64,000 nucleotides of DNA from JAISFI01 sp031553775 (GTDB lineage: Bacteria; Bacteroidota; Bacteroidia; Bacteroidales; Azobacteroidaceae): the NCBI GenBank assembly GCA_031553775.1, contig JAVBLA010000012.1:84228-148227 (forward strand), read 5' to 3'. The notes beneath the pieces were generated by a model. It was not told the DNA's origin. It searched no databases and was given only the letters and a program-made list of their open reading frames with translations. The translations under genes and the position numbers were made by a program. This document shows positions 20,301 through 28,266 of the stretch, piece by piece (position 1 is the stretch's first letter; each line of letters starts with the position of its first letter).

Positions 20301-21541
20301 ACAATATGCCTGGTTTTCCGGTTGTATACGTAAATCCCTTCTTCTTCGGAGATCAGCCATACCTTGTTTCCTGAGTCACAGAGGATAGAGGAAATAAACT
20401 TGCTTTTATAACCCAGTTCGTTCATGACCGGAGAGCAGATCTCGGTAAGCAGGTTGAATTGTTTTCCGCAGATATCTGCATAGTTAATCCCTTTTTTATG
20501 GAATCCAATCCAAAGCACGTTGGTGCGGTCTGTAAACAAAGCCCGGATGTTATTGTCGCTGATGTTACAGAAAGGAGTATTGATGTCGAAGGTTGAGATT
20601 CCGGAGATATTCCCTTCTGTGTCGATTCCAATTTTTCTCAGTCCGGATTGCTCTGTCCCGAGCCATAGGCTTCCATTCGAATCTTCAACCATACTTCTGA
20701 CGATAGCGCCTGCTCCGGGAAAAACTTGCGACATGCGGTTGGAGGCAGTCATTTCCTGCCAATTTTTACCTTTCTGTTGTATTTGAAAGAGGGAATTATA
20801 AGTAGATATCCAGATATTGTTAAAACGGTCACAAAAAAGGGCATAGATATAAGGATCTTTCAATACATCTGTTTTTATGGCATTTATTCTGTTTCCGGAA
20901 ACAGGTGTTTTTGCCGGAATTACATAGAGCCCTGTTTGGGCAGCGACCCAGATATTTCCCTTTTTATCGCAGGTAAGTTTGGATACCAGACCCAATGTTT
21001 TCAGGTGCGAAAAGTTAATCCTGCCTTTAGGGTCTGTGGTTGCCAGTGTCAGGCTGCTGTCTGTTCCGATCCAGATATTTCCATTGAGTCCTGAACAGAT
21101 ACAATGGATATTATTGCTGGGTATATCATGATTTTCCATGGTATGGTGAGAAAAGGCATCCTTGTCTGGGTCATATATATTGACGCCGCCGCCTTCTGTT
21201 CCGATCCATATTTTTCCTTCGGATCCTTCTGATAGACAGAGGATCCGGTTTTCTTTCAGGCTGTTCGGATTTTTAGGATCATGCCTTTTGACAATGGTTG
21301 AGAATCCGTCGAAGCGGTTAAGACCATCATAACTTCCTATCCAGATCAATCCTTTATAGTCTTGTATGATAGAGGTGATTGAATTCTGCGATAACCCGTT
21401 ATTTACGGTCAGATAGTTGAAACGAAGGTTGCCGGAAAAACCCGGGGCTTCCGGTTCCGGTATGGCAGACAAACTGCATACGGAAAAAAGTTGTATAATA
21501 AAGAACAGGAGATGCAAATGCGTTTTTCTTACGGTTAACAT
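17378..21541 (-). CDS. Hybrid two-component system sensor/regulator (HTCS) of the PUL
   Basis: The start was set at 21541 (M-L-T-V-R-K) because it gives a signal/anchor segment ending near L-S-A. The frame is open up to 21613, but the promoter lies inside that extension. The 1387-residue product has periplasmic two-component propeller repeats (about 35-735; W-I-G-T-x-x-G-L patterns), a Y_Y_Y domain (about 740-805) and a membrane segment (about 817-837). The cytoplasmic part has a HisKA domain with phospho-acceptor H873 (N-I-T-H-E-F-R-T-P), an HATPase_c domain (G-G-T-G-I-G-L-S), a receiver with D1183 (I-I-T-D-I-M-M-P) and an AraC-type HTH (about 1283-1387). All key residues are present. The family senses a glycan fragment in the periplasm and activates its neighbouring PUL, here most likely the susC operon and the divergent glycosidase operon. 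Confidence 0.95.
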   Translation of the reverse strand: MLTVRKTHLHLLFFIIQLFSVCSLSAIPEPEAPGFSGNLRFNYLTVNNGLSQNSITSIIQDYKGLIWIGSYDGLNRFDGFSTIVKRHDPKNPNSLKENRILCLSEGSEGKIWIGTEGGGVNIYDPDKDAFSHHTMENHDIPSNNIHCICSGLNGNIWIGTDSSLTLATTDPKGRINFSHLKTLGLVSKLTCDKKGNIWVAAQTGLYVIPAKTPVSGNRINAIKTDVLKDPYIYALFCDRFNNIWISTYNSLFQIQQKGKNWQEMTASNRMSQVFPGAGAIVRSMVEDSNGSLWLGTEQSGLRKIGIDTEGNISGISTFDINTPFCNISDNNIRALFTDRTNVLWIGFHKKGINYADICGKQFNLLTEICSPVMNELGYKSKFISSILCDSGNKVWLISEEEGIYVYNRKTRHIVFLSEFPEAKSISAVMESKAGDIWTGGLNALFKIDQSDLKNNRFHLKKALQLNSGGIIRTICEDLYGHIWFGSITGEGLCRFNPKSGELTSYHASDGISSGKMFYFLSDNRKPVIWAGTLDGGLIRVEYYPDNDRIKTTTFTTSGNFKLKSNHIWNLYQEQSGNLWIGTDAGLDKMEFDIDGNISSIRSIDLPLLSGIKIMAITEDLDHRFWLNCSQGLYLYDPQNEEVKIYTHEDGLQSNTFTEAASIAPDGWIFTGGINGANYFLPSRIKDNPYTSQVAIVNFRIHEKVIKPSERIGKRIILQKDINATEEITLDHRSNNFMFEYVAIHYAVTGKNQFRYMLEGFDKDWILTGSNLRVAAYSNLPAGKYTFKIKSSNNDGVWSDNIKEIRITILPPPWKTGWAYFGYILCILGLIYFVIHYLLTKQNLRHELQIERIEKEKISELNEMKMSFFTNITHEFRTPLALILSPLRDLLSEKRQNKHVSLRLQIINRNANRLLNLINQTLDIRKISSGNMSLLITPNNLHIQIENMIESFEFWAKDRQMLVNFTDELTADPQWYDKYKIDKVLLNILSNAFRHTPKRGNINIALQQKNENQNIMAVVSVRNLGKAIPPEELQKIFEPFYQAGNTTAGGTGIGLSYVKDLLEIHHGSIEVESNPLDGTCFTFRFPVNKEAFDPGLIKETMEWDDYSRPVSFLFEEEIENTPAEEQQIFAKESRKKILIVEDNVDLRMYIKDCLSIHYEIFESSNGETGLKTAREIQPDLIITDIMMPVMDGIEFCRTLKADFYTRHIPVFVHSVKSDESTFKEALDAGAEDFIGKPFNYSMLIKKIRNFFKTRELLVTRAQAEKSLVPQDITVPSSDEELIRKVSVIIEKNLSNSEFGVDILAKELGLSRMQLHRRIVGITGKQVSELIRDIRLQRAAQLLDTGEKRISEVMWETGFNNHSRFNKYFSEKFKMSVKDYIIEKQQGKR

Positions 21542-21583
21542 AGAATCGGAATATAGGGAATTGAAAAATATCAGATCAATAGC

Positions 21584-21614
21584 CAAAATTACGAAACATC
21601 TTTGAAATAACAAA
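21584..21614 (-). promoter_or_regulatory. Promoter of the HTCS gene
   Basis: Read on the - strand: TTTG (21614-21611), 19 bases, TAATTTTG (21591-21584), an exact consensus match. The -33 box touches the foot of the terminator hairpin of the upstream operon, so the regulator is transcribed separately from susCD. Confidence 0.75.
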
Positions 21615-21650
21615 TTTCCCGGAAGACAAAGTCTTGTTATCCGGGAAATT
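21613..21650 (-). terminator. Terminator of the susC-susD-lipoprotein operon
   Basis: AATTTCCCGGA (21613-21623) pairs perfectly with 21640-21650, and AGAC/GTCT pairs further inside. On the - strand the stem is followed by TTGTTATTT. It lies between the lipoprotein stop and the HTCS start. Confidence 0.75.
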
Positions 21651-21716
21651 CATATGAGGGTTTGTTAAGAGTGGAAAAGGTAGTCCTCTGAGAGTTATGC
21701 AAATGCAAATCAGTGC

Positions 21717-22775
21717 TTAGTCAAAGAAACTTTCCAGATAATACATCCTAATGGCAGATGCCTGTAGGATACGTTCTACCTGGTTCTCAATATTGATCAG
21801 GAATCCTGTCGATATTTCTTTACTATCATCCACCGAAAATTCAATGGATACCGTTTTGTTGTTATCAGATGAAGTAATTTCGTGTATACCGAGGGCTGTG
21901 GAAACATTCGCCGCATCCGGCAGGTTATTACCGAGAGCCGCTAACAGGTATGTATCACGTTCCGGGGCTACTTTTTTCATATCCACTTCTACAAGGTACC
22001 TTCCTTTGGGAATGGTAAATGTCTGGTATATTTTTCCGTTGATGATGGCTTTATCCCAGGAACCCCATCTTTCGATGCCCATATATCCGCAATTCTCGTC
22101 GTATCCGGCACCCTCCGTCCTGGAATTGTTTATTGCATCATTCGACTTCCAGTCCTGAAGAGGAGCAAAACGGGTGGTGGTCCCATCCTTTCTCTTGAAA
22201 GTAGGATTCAGCAGATAAGCGATTGTTTTGTCGATCTTTTTGCTGGCAAAATCAGCCGTATTCATGGTGATGTACGCCGAATCCAGGGGATTCAGGCTGT
22301 AGTTGCTGAGATTTTTCACCTTGATTTTCACTCCGATTACTTTTCCTTCGTGTGCTTCCAGTGCTGCTTTGGTTATATTCAGGTAGAAAGCACTCTGTTG
22401 TTGTCCGCCGGGAACAGTCAGCCTGTTGATTTTTTCCGTACTATTTTGGGTAAGCGTCAGGAAACATTCTTCCGGGCTTAACTGTACGCTTCCTTCCGGA
22501 ATATCGTTGTAATCCAGTGTGATATCGGCAGAAAAACCTTCATTTTGCTGAAATCCGGAGAGGGTCAATCCAAATGCTTTCCGGAACATCTGGTTTGTTT
22601 TGTCGATTATCAGGTTGTCTGCTTTCAGGCTAACGGATCCGTCGGTTAATTGTACCAGGCTCACTACTTGTTCCAGGCCTTCCACTTCTTCTAAAGTATC
22701 CACTTCGCAGGAAGAAAGATTCATCAGTAAAAACAGGATGAATACCCAATTGTATTTAATTATTGTCTGTTTCAT
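21717..22775 (-). CDS. DUF1735-type surface glycan-binding lipoprotein
   Basis: This 352-residue lipoprotein has a signal peptide with lipobox L-S-S-C (Cys about residue 23) followed by acidic residues, as in surface-exposed Bacteroidetes lipoproteins. The N-terminal part (about 30-190) resembles DUF1735 (BT_3987-like N-terminal domain): F-G-L-T-L-S-G-F, P-E-E-C-F-L and L-N-I-T-K-A-A-L-E-A-H-E-G-K. The rest is a beta-sandwich (Y-D-E-N-C-G-Y-M-G-I-E-R-W-G-S-W, F-T-I-P-K-G-R-Y-L-V-E-V-D) that probably binds sugar. It sits directly after susD with a 60-base gap, the usual place for a SusE/F-like accessory glycan-binding protein. Confidence 0.8.
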   Translation of the reverse strand: MKQTIIKYNWVFILFLLMNLSSCEVDTLEEVEGLEQVVSLVQLTDGSVSLKADNLIIDKTNQMFRKAFGLTLSGFQQNEGFSADITLDYNDIPEGSVQLSPEECFLTLTQNSTEKINRLTVPGGQQQSAFYLNITKAALEAHEGKVIGVKIKVKNLSNYSLNPLDSAYITMNTADFASKKIDKTIAYLLNPTFKRKDGTTTRFAPLQDWKSNDAINNSRTEGAGYDENCGYMGIERWGSWDKAIINGKIYQTFTIPKGRYLVEVDMKKVAPERDTYLLAALGNNLPDAANVSTALGIHEITSSDNNKTVSIEFSVDDSKEISTGFLINIENQVERILQASAIRMYYLESFFD

Positions 22776-22835
22776 ATATCATTGAGAATTGAGAATTGCC
22801 TATCGGCAAACATTGTTTGAAAATTGAAAATAATA

Positions 22836-24662
22836 TTACCACCCTGGGTTTTGAACACATTTTGTGTTTTTTGTCCTTTCATCTTCCGGAATCGGCCAGA
22901 GGTAGAATTTTTTAGCAAATACCCGTTTTTCGATAATAGTTCTTTGATAGAAAGCCACATCGGTAAGGCTTGCTCCGGCGTCTACATTCATTCCCATCAG
23001 GGGACTTCCATCCGTATCTTCTGCAATTTTCCATCTGCGGGTATCCCATGCCCTGATATTTTCAAATGCGAGTTCCACGCGGCGTTCGTCCCGTATGGCT
23101 TGTTGCATGTTTTTCTGGCTAGATTTTTTGTCAGCCGTTAGTTCCGGGATTCCGGCTCTTTTACGGATGGCATTGACATACAATGCGGCTTCATCCCGGG
23201 CGGCCTGGGTATCGTTGGCTTCATTCAGGGCTTCTGCGTAAGCCAGGTAGATTTCTGCCAACCGGATGGTTACTAAAGAGCGCAGTGCACCTCCCCAACT
23301 GAATAAATCGGAATTAGGACTGATATTTTTGCAGCAGAGGTAACCCGTGGAGCTGTGGTCGTGTGAGCCTTCTTTTCCACAATTTCCTTTCGCATAGAGT
23401 TCCACTGTTTTTGGCGATTGTCCGTTTGCCACATAAATCCAATCTGCTCCGTTGTAAATAATAGATGCGTAAAATCTGGGTTCCCGATTTACATACATCA
23501 TATTTGTTCCGGCCTTAGTGAATTTATCGGCTGCAGTGGAGAACTTTGTTAGATTTTCTGCCGATGTGTCGTATTTTTCCCCGTTTGCCATAAAGTAAGC
23601 ATCTACCATTTGCTGGGAAATTCCCACTCCGTTCCATCCGTTTACGAAACGTGGCGCACAATGGCGTTCCCAACCGTTATTGGCGTTGGATGAAGCCATG
23701 ACAGGCCTGCAATAAATCACTTCTTTGTTCCATCTGTCGAGAAAAACATCCCGGTAGGAGGTGAAGGGGTCGAATTGTGTTTGCCCGCTTAATGCTTTCT
23801 TATATAAGCCGTCGTCGATACTACCACCTTTCAGTATATTGTCTATCAGAGTTTTTGCAGAGGTAGCGGCAGCTTGCCAGCGGGAAGCGCTGTAAGTGAT
23901 ATTGACTAAAGGACTTCCGTCATAGTTTTTGAAGGATCCGTATTCTGCATTTCCATTCCAAAGCGGACTGGCAGCGATCAACAGCAGCCTGGTTTTATAA
24001 GCCATAACTGTACGTTTATCGATACGCCCCTTATCTTTGTCATTTTCGAAAGTTTCCGGCAGGTCGGGACTTTGCAGAATGGCGTTGAATTCCGAAAGGA
24101 CATAATCCACACAATTTTCGAAGGGGCTTCTGGGAATTTGAAGTTCTTCGTTACTGGAATTGACATCCATGGGAATATCGGGCATGATGACAACAGGGCC
24201 GTACTGGCGGATCAGGAAGAAATAATAAATAGATCTTAAAGCCCTTGCTTCCTGTTTCCAGGAGGCTTTTTCGTCGGGAGTCAGTGTCGGATCGTCATTT
24301 TCGTCTATCCGGTTGTAGAAAGTCGATGCAGCACGGATTCCCTGGTAAAATTTACTCCATTTATCGTAATATCCGCTTCGGGTATTCCAGTTTCCCCGGT
24401 TGATTTGCCCTGCCCAGGCGGCAGCCCAAATGAAGTCCCCTTCATCGCAGATTCCCAAAAGATTGTAATTATTTTGTAGTTCCAGTTCGTCGGGTATAAA
24501 GCTATACACACTGCTTAAGTAAGACTGGGAACGGGGACGAGAAGTAAATACATCGTCGATGGTAAGCATATCGTCCGGCTGTTTGTCCAGGAAATCATCG
24601 CAGGAAGATAAAGTAAGCAAGCAGGCGACTGCGATTATTGTTATATTCTTTATATTAATCAT
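22836..24662 (-). CDS. susD: SusD/RagB family outer-membrane glycan-binding lipoprotein
   Basis: This 608-residue protein has a lipobox L-S-S-C (Cys about 21) and the typical SusD start C-D-D-F-L-D-K-Q-P-D-D. The N-terminal helical TPR-like region, the central A-Y-K-T-R-L-L-L-I-A-A-S-P segment and the C-terminal R-L-A-E-I-Y-L-A-Y-A-E-A-L-N-E and R-D-E-R-R-V-E-L-A-F-E signatures are all present. SusD forms the lid over the SusC channel and captures oligosaccharides at the cell surface. It lies 18 bases downstream of susC, so the two are co-transcribed. Confidence 0.95.
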   Translation of the reverse strand: MINIKNITIIAVACLLTLSSCDDFLDKQPDDMLTIDDVFTSRPRSQSYLSSVYSFIPDELELQNNYNLLGICDEGDFIWAAAWAGQINRGNWNTRSGYYDKWSKFYQGIRAASTFYNRIDENDDPTLTPDEKASWKQEARALRSIYYFFLIRQYGPVVIMPDIPMDVNSSNEELQIPRSPFENCVDYVLSEFNAILQSPDLPETFENDKDKGRIDKRTVMAYKTRLLLIAASPLWNGNAEYGSFKNYDGSPLVNITYSASRWQAAATSAKTLIDNILKGGSIDDGLYKKALSGQTQFDPFTSYRDVFLDRWNKEVIYCRPVMASSNANNGWERHCAPRFVNGWNGVGISQQMVDAYFMANGEKYDTSAENLTKFSTAADKFTKAGTNMMYVNREPRFYASIIYNGADWIYVANGQSPKTVELYAKGNCGKEGSHDHSSTGYLCCKNISPNSDLFSWGGALRSLVTIRLAEIYLAYAEALNEANDTQAARDEAALYVNAIRKRAGIPELTADKKSSQKNMQQAIRDERRVELAFENIRAWDTRRWKIAEDTDGSPLMGMNVDAGASLTDVAFYQRTIIEKRVFAKKFYLWPIPEDERTKNTKCVQNPGW

Positions 24663-24680
24663 GATTTGAGAGGTATTAAA

Positions 24681-27600
24681 TTAGAAATTAATATTGGCGC
24701 CTGCAGTGAAAGTCCTTTGCAAAGGATATGCAGAACCATTGCCGTTACCCAGTTCGGGATCCCAGTATTTGAAATCGCTGAATGTATAAAGGTTCAAGCC
24801 TGACACATAAATCCTGAAAGCCGATATATTGGCTTTGGAAGTCCATTTTTTTGGAAAGGTATAACCTACTTCCGCTGTTTTCAGACGGAGGTAATTAGAC
24901 GATCGTTGCCACCAGGTTGAATTTCGGTAGTTATTGGGGTTGTCTCCCGAACTTAATCTGGGGAATAAAGCGTCCTGTCGGGGATTGTCCTCTGTCCACC
25001 TGTCTGTAGCCCAATAAGTTACATTGCCCTGTGTTTCTCCTCTCAGGAAAGGATAGAATCCATCTCCGCCCAGCATGAAATCCATATTGGCGGCCCCCTG
25101 GAAGAATACAGACAGGTCGATTCCTTTGTATGCTAAGGAGAATCCGAATCCGTATACTGTTTCCGGTATATCCGGGTTTCCGATGGGCACCTCATCATAA
25201 GTGTCTATCACTCCGTCTCCATTAATATCTTTGTATTTGAGGTCTCCTACCCGTACACTTCCGAATGTCTGCTGGGGCGAACTGTTAATCTCTTCCTGGG
25301 AGGTGAACAATCCTTCTGCTACCAATCCGAAAGGTTGGCTCAGGCGTTGTCCTTTGCGATTCTGGTAAGTGTAGATATAGTCGGGCTCATCGTTTTCTAA
25401 CAGGTTATTCCGTGCGAAAGTATAATTAGCACGTAGAGCCACTTGTAAGTCACCAAATTTTTTGTTATATTCGAGCGTGGCGTCAATCCCTTCATTTTCG
25501 AATTCTCCGATATTTCCATAGGGCCTGTTCTGGAGTCCGATGATAGACGGCATGGAATTCCTTTGCTGAAAGATACCTGTACGGTGTCTGGTAAAATAAT
25601 CAGCCTGAATGTAGAATCCGTTCAGGAACCGTGTTTCAATTCCCAGGTTCAGTTCTTTTTCCGTTTCCCAGGTCAGGTCGGCTCCCCATTGGTCTTCTCC
25701 GATACTGTACCAGTGTGTATCTACATCTTTTCCCAAAACATATTCTCCGTATCCGTTTCCGATTGTGGTGAGATATGCAAACCGGCGGCCTCCGATCTTA
25801 TCATTTCCTTTCAAACCGTATGATCCTCTGAATTTCAGGTAATCCATCCAGTTATGGTCCACCAGATTTTTGAAGAAATCTTCTTCCGAAAGAATCCATC
25901 CTAAGGCTATCGATGGGAACAACCCGAAGCGGTGTCCTTTTTCGAAGTTTTCAGATCCGTTATATCCGGCATTTACTTCTACGAAATACCTGGTTTTGTA
26001 ATTGTAGGTGGCGCGACCCGCAAGACCCATGGAACGATAGGGCAGACCAGCCGTGGCATTGGCAGCATCTCCGTCCTGATAGTCTTGCATGTTGTACAGT
26101 AATAATCCGCTCACACCATGATCACCGAATATATTATCGTAATTCAAACTTGCCTGGAAATAAACTTTCCGGTTTCCACCGGCAGATTTATTGTATCCGA
26201 GTTCTTTAGTTCCACTGTAATTTTTGTTCAGGACAAGATCTCCGTTGCTGTCGCGTCCCGGAGGAAAGACAATGTTCCAAAGGTCACCCGATTTGGTTCG
26301 TTTGATTTCATTATGGGAATAAGCATCATAAGAAAAAGTGACACCACCTCTTAATCCTTTCAGTAGTTCCTTTGCGTCATAATTCAATGAGATATCGGTT
26401 TGCAGGGTATTTGCCCAGGTGCTTGTATATCCGCTGTTGACTAATTGAGCGTACGGGTTGATGTTTCCTGATCCTCCCGAATTCAGATAGACAATTTTTC
26501 TGGGATCTTCCGGATCCGGTGCTGTCGGAGCATATTTGGCCGGTGTTGCCAGCATAGTGTTATACCAGAAACCTCCTGAGTTTCCATCAGCCGGATAATT
26601 TCCGAGCATCAGGTAGCCTCCGAGGCCTAAACTGGCTACCAGGTTTTTTGCCAATGTAAGATCCGTATTTGAACGAAAATTCACGCGTCTCAATTTGGTG
26701 GAGGAATCGTAGTTGTTAACCGGACTAGTATTCCAAATCCCGGATTCACCGTAATAGCTTCCGGAAATGTAGTATTTGGCTTTGTCCACTCCGCCGCTGG
26801 CATTTACAGTAAACCGCTGATTGGAAGAATGATCTTTCATCATCAAGCCCATCCAATCTACATTGGGGTATAGCCATGGATCTACACCCGACCGGTATTT
26901 TTCGATCACATCGGGAGTATATGGAGTTACATAGTTCGGATTGGATGCCAGGTTGGCTTCGTTGAGTAACTCGAGATAAGTCGGTGAATCGACAAAACGG
27001 GGGGTGGCAATTGGCTGGTTCATTCCCATTTCATATTTGAAATTGATAGATGATTCCCCGGCTTTTCCTCTGCGGGTAGAGATCAGGATAACGCCATTAG
27101 CACCTTTAATCCCATATATAGCTGTTGCAGAAGCATCTTTCAATACGGAAAAGTACTCGATATCTTCCGGTTCCACATTGTTTAAAGGACGTTCTATACC
27201 ATCTACCAATACTAAAGGTTCTCTTCCTGCTCCGGACGTGCTGATACCGCGGATCCAGAATTGGGCATCGTCTTTTCCCGGTTCCCCGCTTCGTTGTACG
27301 GAAATAACACCGGAAACTTTTCCTGCTAAAATATTATTGATGGAGCGGGGTGCGGCGACTTTCAATTCGTCTACTTTTACATTCGTGATAGCACTGACTA
27401 CCGACGATTTTTTTTGTACACCATATCCAACCACCACAACTTCATCGATCAGGGCCGCATCATCGTTCAAAGTTATTTCCAGGTATGGCTGGTTCCCTGT
27501 TTTTATTTCCCTGGTTTCATATCCTATATAGGAAAAAACAAGGATTGCATCCCGGTGGCTTACTTTCAGAGAGAATTCTCCGTCGAGATCTGTTACGGTT

Positions 27601-27839
27601 CCCGTGGATGTCCCTTTTACTAAGATGCTTACTCCTATCAAAGGATTTCCGGTTACATCTTTAACAATTCCGGAAACAGAAATTTCATTTTGAGCGGCAT
27701 CCGGTTGTGGCGATTGAGCCGACGAGGGGAAAGGAAGACCTGCCGTTACCAATAGCAAGGCAGAAATAAACAATATCCGGAACCGTGGAATTATGGGCAG
27801 TTTCCGGAAAATGTAATGATGTAAAAAAATGTTTTTCAT
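24681..27839 (-). CDS. susC: SusC/RagA family TonB-dependent outer-membrane transporter
   Basis: This 1052-residue protein has a signal peptide ending near S-S-A-Q (about 42). A carboxypeptidase-regulatory-like domain follows (about 45-130; G-V-S-I-L-V-K-G-T-S-T-G-T-V-T-D-L-D-G), then the TonB plug with D-E-V-V-V-V-G-Y-G and the G-I-K-G-A-N-G-V-I-L-I-S-T motif. A long beta-barrel ends in a terminal aromatic residue (A-N-I-N-F). There is no STN domain, so no anti-sigma-factor type control is suggested; this agrees with HTCS control. It imports oligosaccharides with its partner SusD. It is first in the - strand operon, read divergently from the GH2 operon. Confidence 0.95.
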   Translation of the reverse strand: MKNIFLHHYIFRKLPIIPRFRILFISALLLVTAGLPFPSSAQSPQPDAAQNEISVSGIVKDVTGNPLIGVSILVKGTSTGTVTDLDGEFSLKVSHRDAILVFSYIGYETREIKTGNQPYLEITLNDDAALIDEVVVVGYGVQKKSSVVSAITNVKVDELKVAAPRSINNILAGKVSGVISVQRSGEPGKDDAQFWIRGISTSGAGREPLVLVDGIERPLNNVEPEDIEYFSVLKDASATAIYGIKGANGVILISTRRGKAGESSINFKYEMGMNQPIATPRFVDSPTYLELLNEANLASNPNYVTPYTPDVIEKYRSGVDPWLYPNVDWMGLMMKDHSSNQRFTVNASGGVDKAKYYISGSYYGESGIWNTSPVNNYDSSTKLRRVNFRSNTDLTLAKNLVASLGLGGYLMLGNYPADGNSGGFWYNTMLATPAKYAPTAPDPEDPRKIVYLNSGGSGNINPYAQLVNSGYTSTWANTLQTDISLNYDAKELLKGLRGGVTFSYDAYSHNEIKRTKSGDLWNIVFPPGRDSNGDLVLNKNYSGTKELGYNKSAGGNRKVYFQASLNYDNIFGDHGVSGLLLYNMQDYQDGDAANATAGLPYRSMGLAGRATYNYKTRYFVEVNAGYNGSENFEKGHRFGLFPSIALGWILSEEDFFKNLVDHNWMDYLKFRGSYGLKGNDKIGGRRFAYLTTIGNGYGEYVLGKDVDTHWYSIGEDQWGADLTWETEKELNLGIETRFLNGFYIQADYFTRHRTGIFQQRNSMPSIIGLQNRPYGNIGEFENEGIDATLEYNKKFGDLQVALRANYTFARNNLLENDEPDYIYTYQNRKGQRLSQPFGLVAEGLFTSQEEINSSPQQTFGSVRVGDLKYKDINGDGVIDTYDEVPIGNPDIPETVYGFGFSLAYKGIDLSVFFQGAANMDFMLGGDGFYPFLRGETQGNVTYWATDRWTEDNPRQDALFPRLSSGDNPNNYRNSTWWQRSSNYLRLKTAEVGYTFPKKWTSKANISAFRIYVSGLNLYTFSDFKYWDPELGNGNGSAYPLQRTFTAGANINF

Positions 27840-28025
27840 GCGATTTGATTTTAATTATTGCAGGTCTGGTTCCTGCGAAATTATGATAATATTCACAACA
27901 ATACAAGCCTTGCTTTGTATTGTAGGGATTCATCCCTTTTTCCGATTCATTTTAAGACGTATTACCGGCCTTCATAATTTATTAATGATTTATTTTTTTG
28001 AATTTCATAATAGTTCTGTCCGGGG

Positions 28026-28033
28026 CAAAGGTA
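28026..28033 (-). promoter_or_regulatory. -7 box of the susC promoter
   Basis: CAAAGGTA on + reads TACCTTTG on the - strand, an exact TAnnTTTG. No TTTG lies at the ideal 19-21 bases upstream (the nearest, 28062-28059, is 25 away), as expected of an activator-dependent promoter. Confidence 0.5.
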
Positions 28034-28061
28034 AGTTACGCTTTTATTCAGGTTCGTTCAA

Positions 28062-28093
28062 ATTGTAACAAAAAGCATACGTTTTGCTACAAT
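28062..28093. promoter_or_regulatory. Inverted repeat, candidate HTCS operator
   Basis: ATTGTAACAAAA (28062-28073), 8 bases, TTTTGCTACAAT (28082-28093): the arms match at 11 of 12 positions. It lies just upstream of the susC -7 box, where an activator would bind, and between two divergent PUL operons. Assignment to the HTCS is inference from position. Confidence 0.5.
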
Positions 28094-28266
28094 GGATTTT
28101 TTTATTTTATTCGATATTTCAGTAAAAAGATGTGTTTCCTGAATTGACTTTCTCAGGAAGAATAAAACAAAACGAATGCTATTTGTTACAAATCGTCCCG
28201 AACGGATATTTTCAAACCATTAATATTGCAATCTCAAATCATTCAATAAATTTTTATCTGAACATC

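Larger units (their letters stand above)
27840..28266. other. Divergent intergenic region between susC and GH2
   Basis: This 427-base gap has no convincing gene. It holds a susC-directed -7 box, an inverted repeat and an extra related half-site ATTTGTTACAAAT (28181-28193), itself nearly self-complementary. A weak TAATATTG (28221-28228) may be the -7 box for the GH2 gene, but no matching -33 box is visible. The long susC leader (28020 to 27839) has no obvious riboswitch. Confidence 0.5.
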
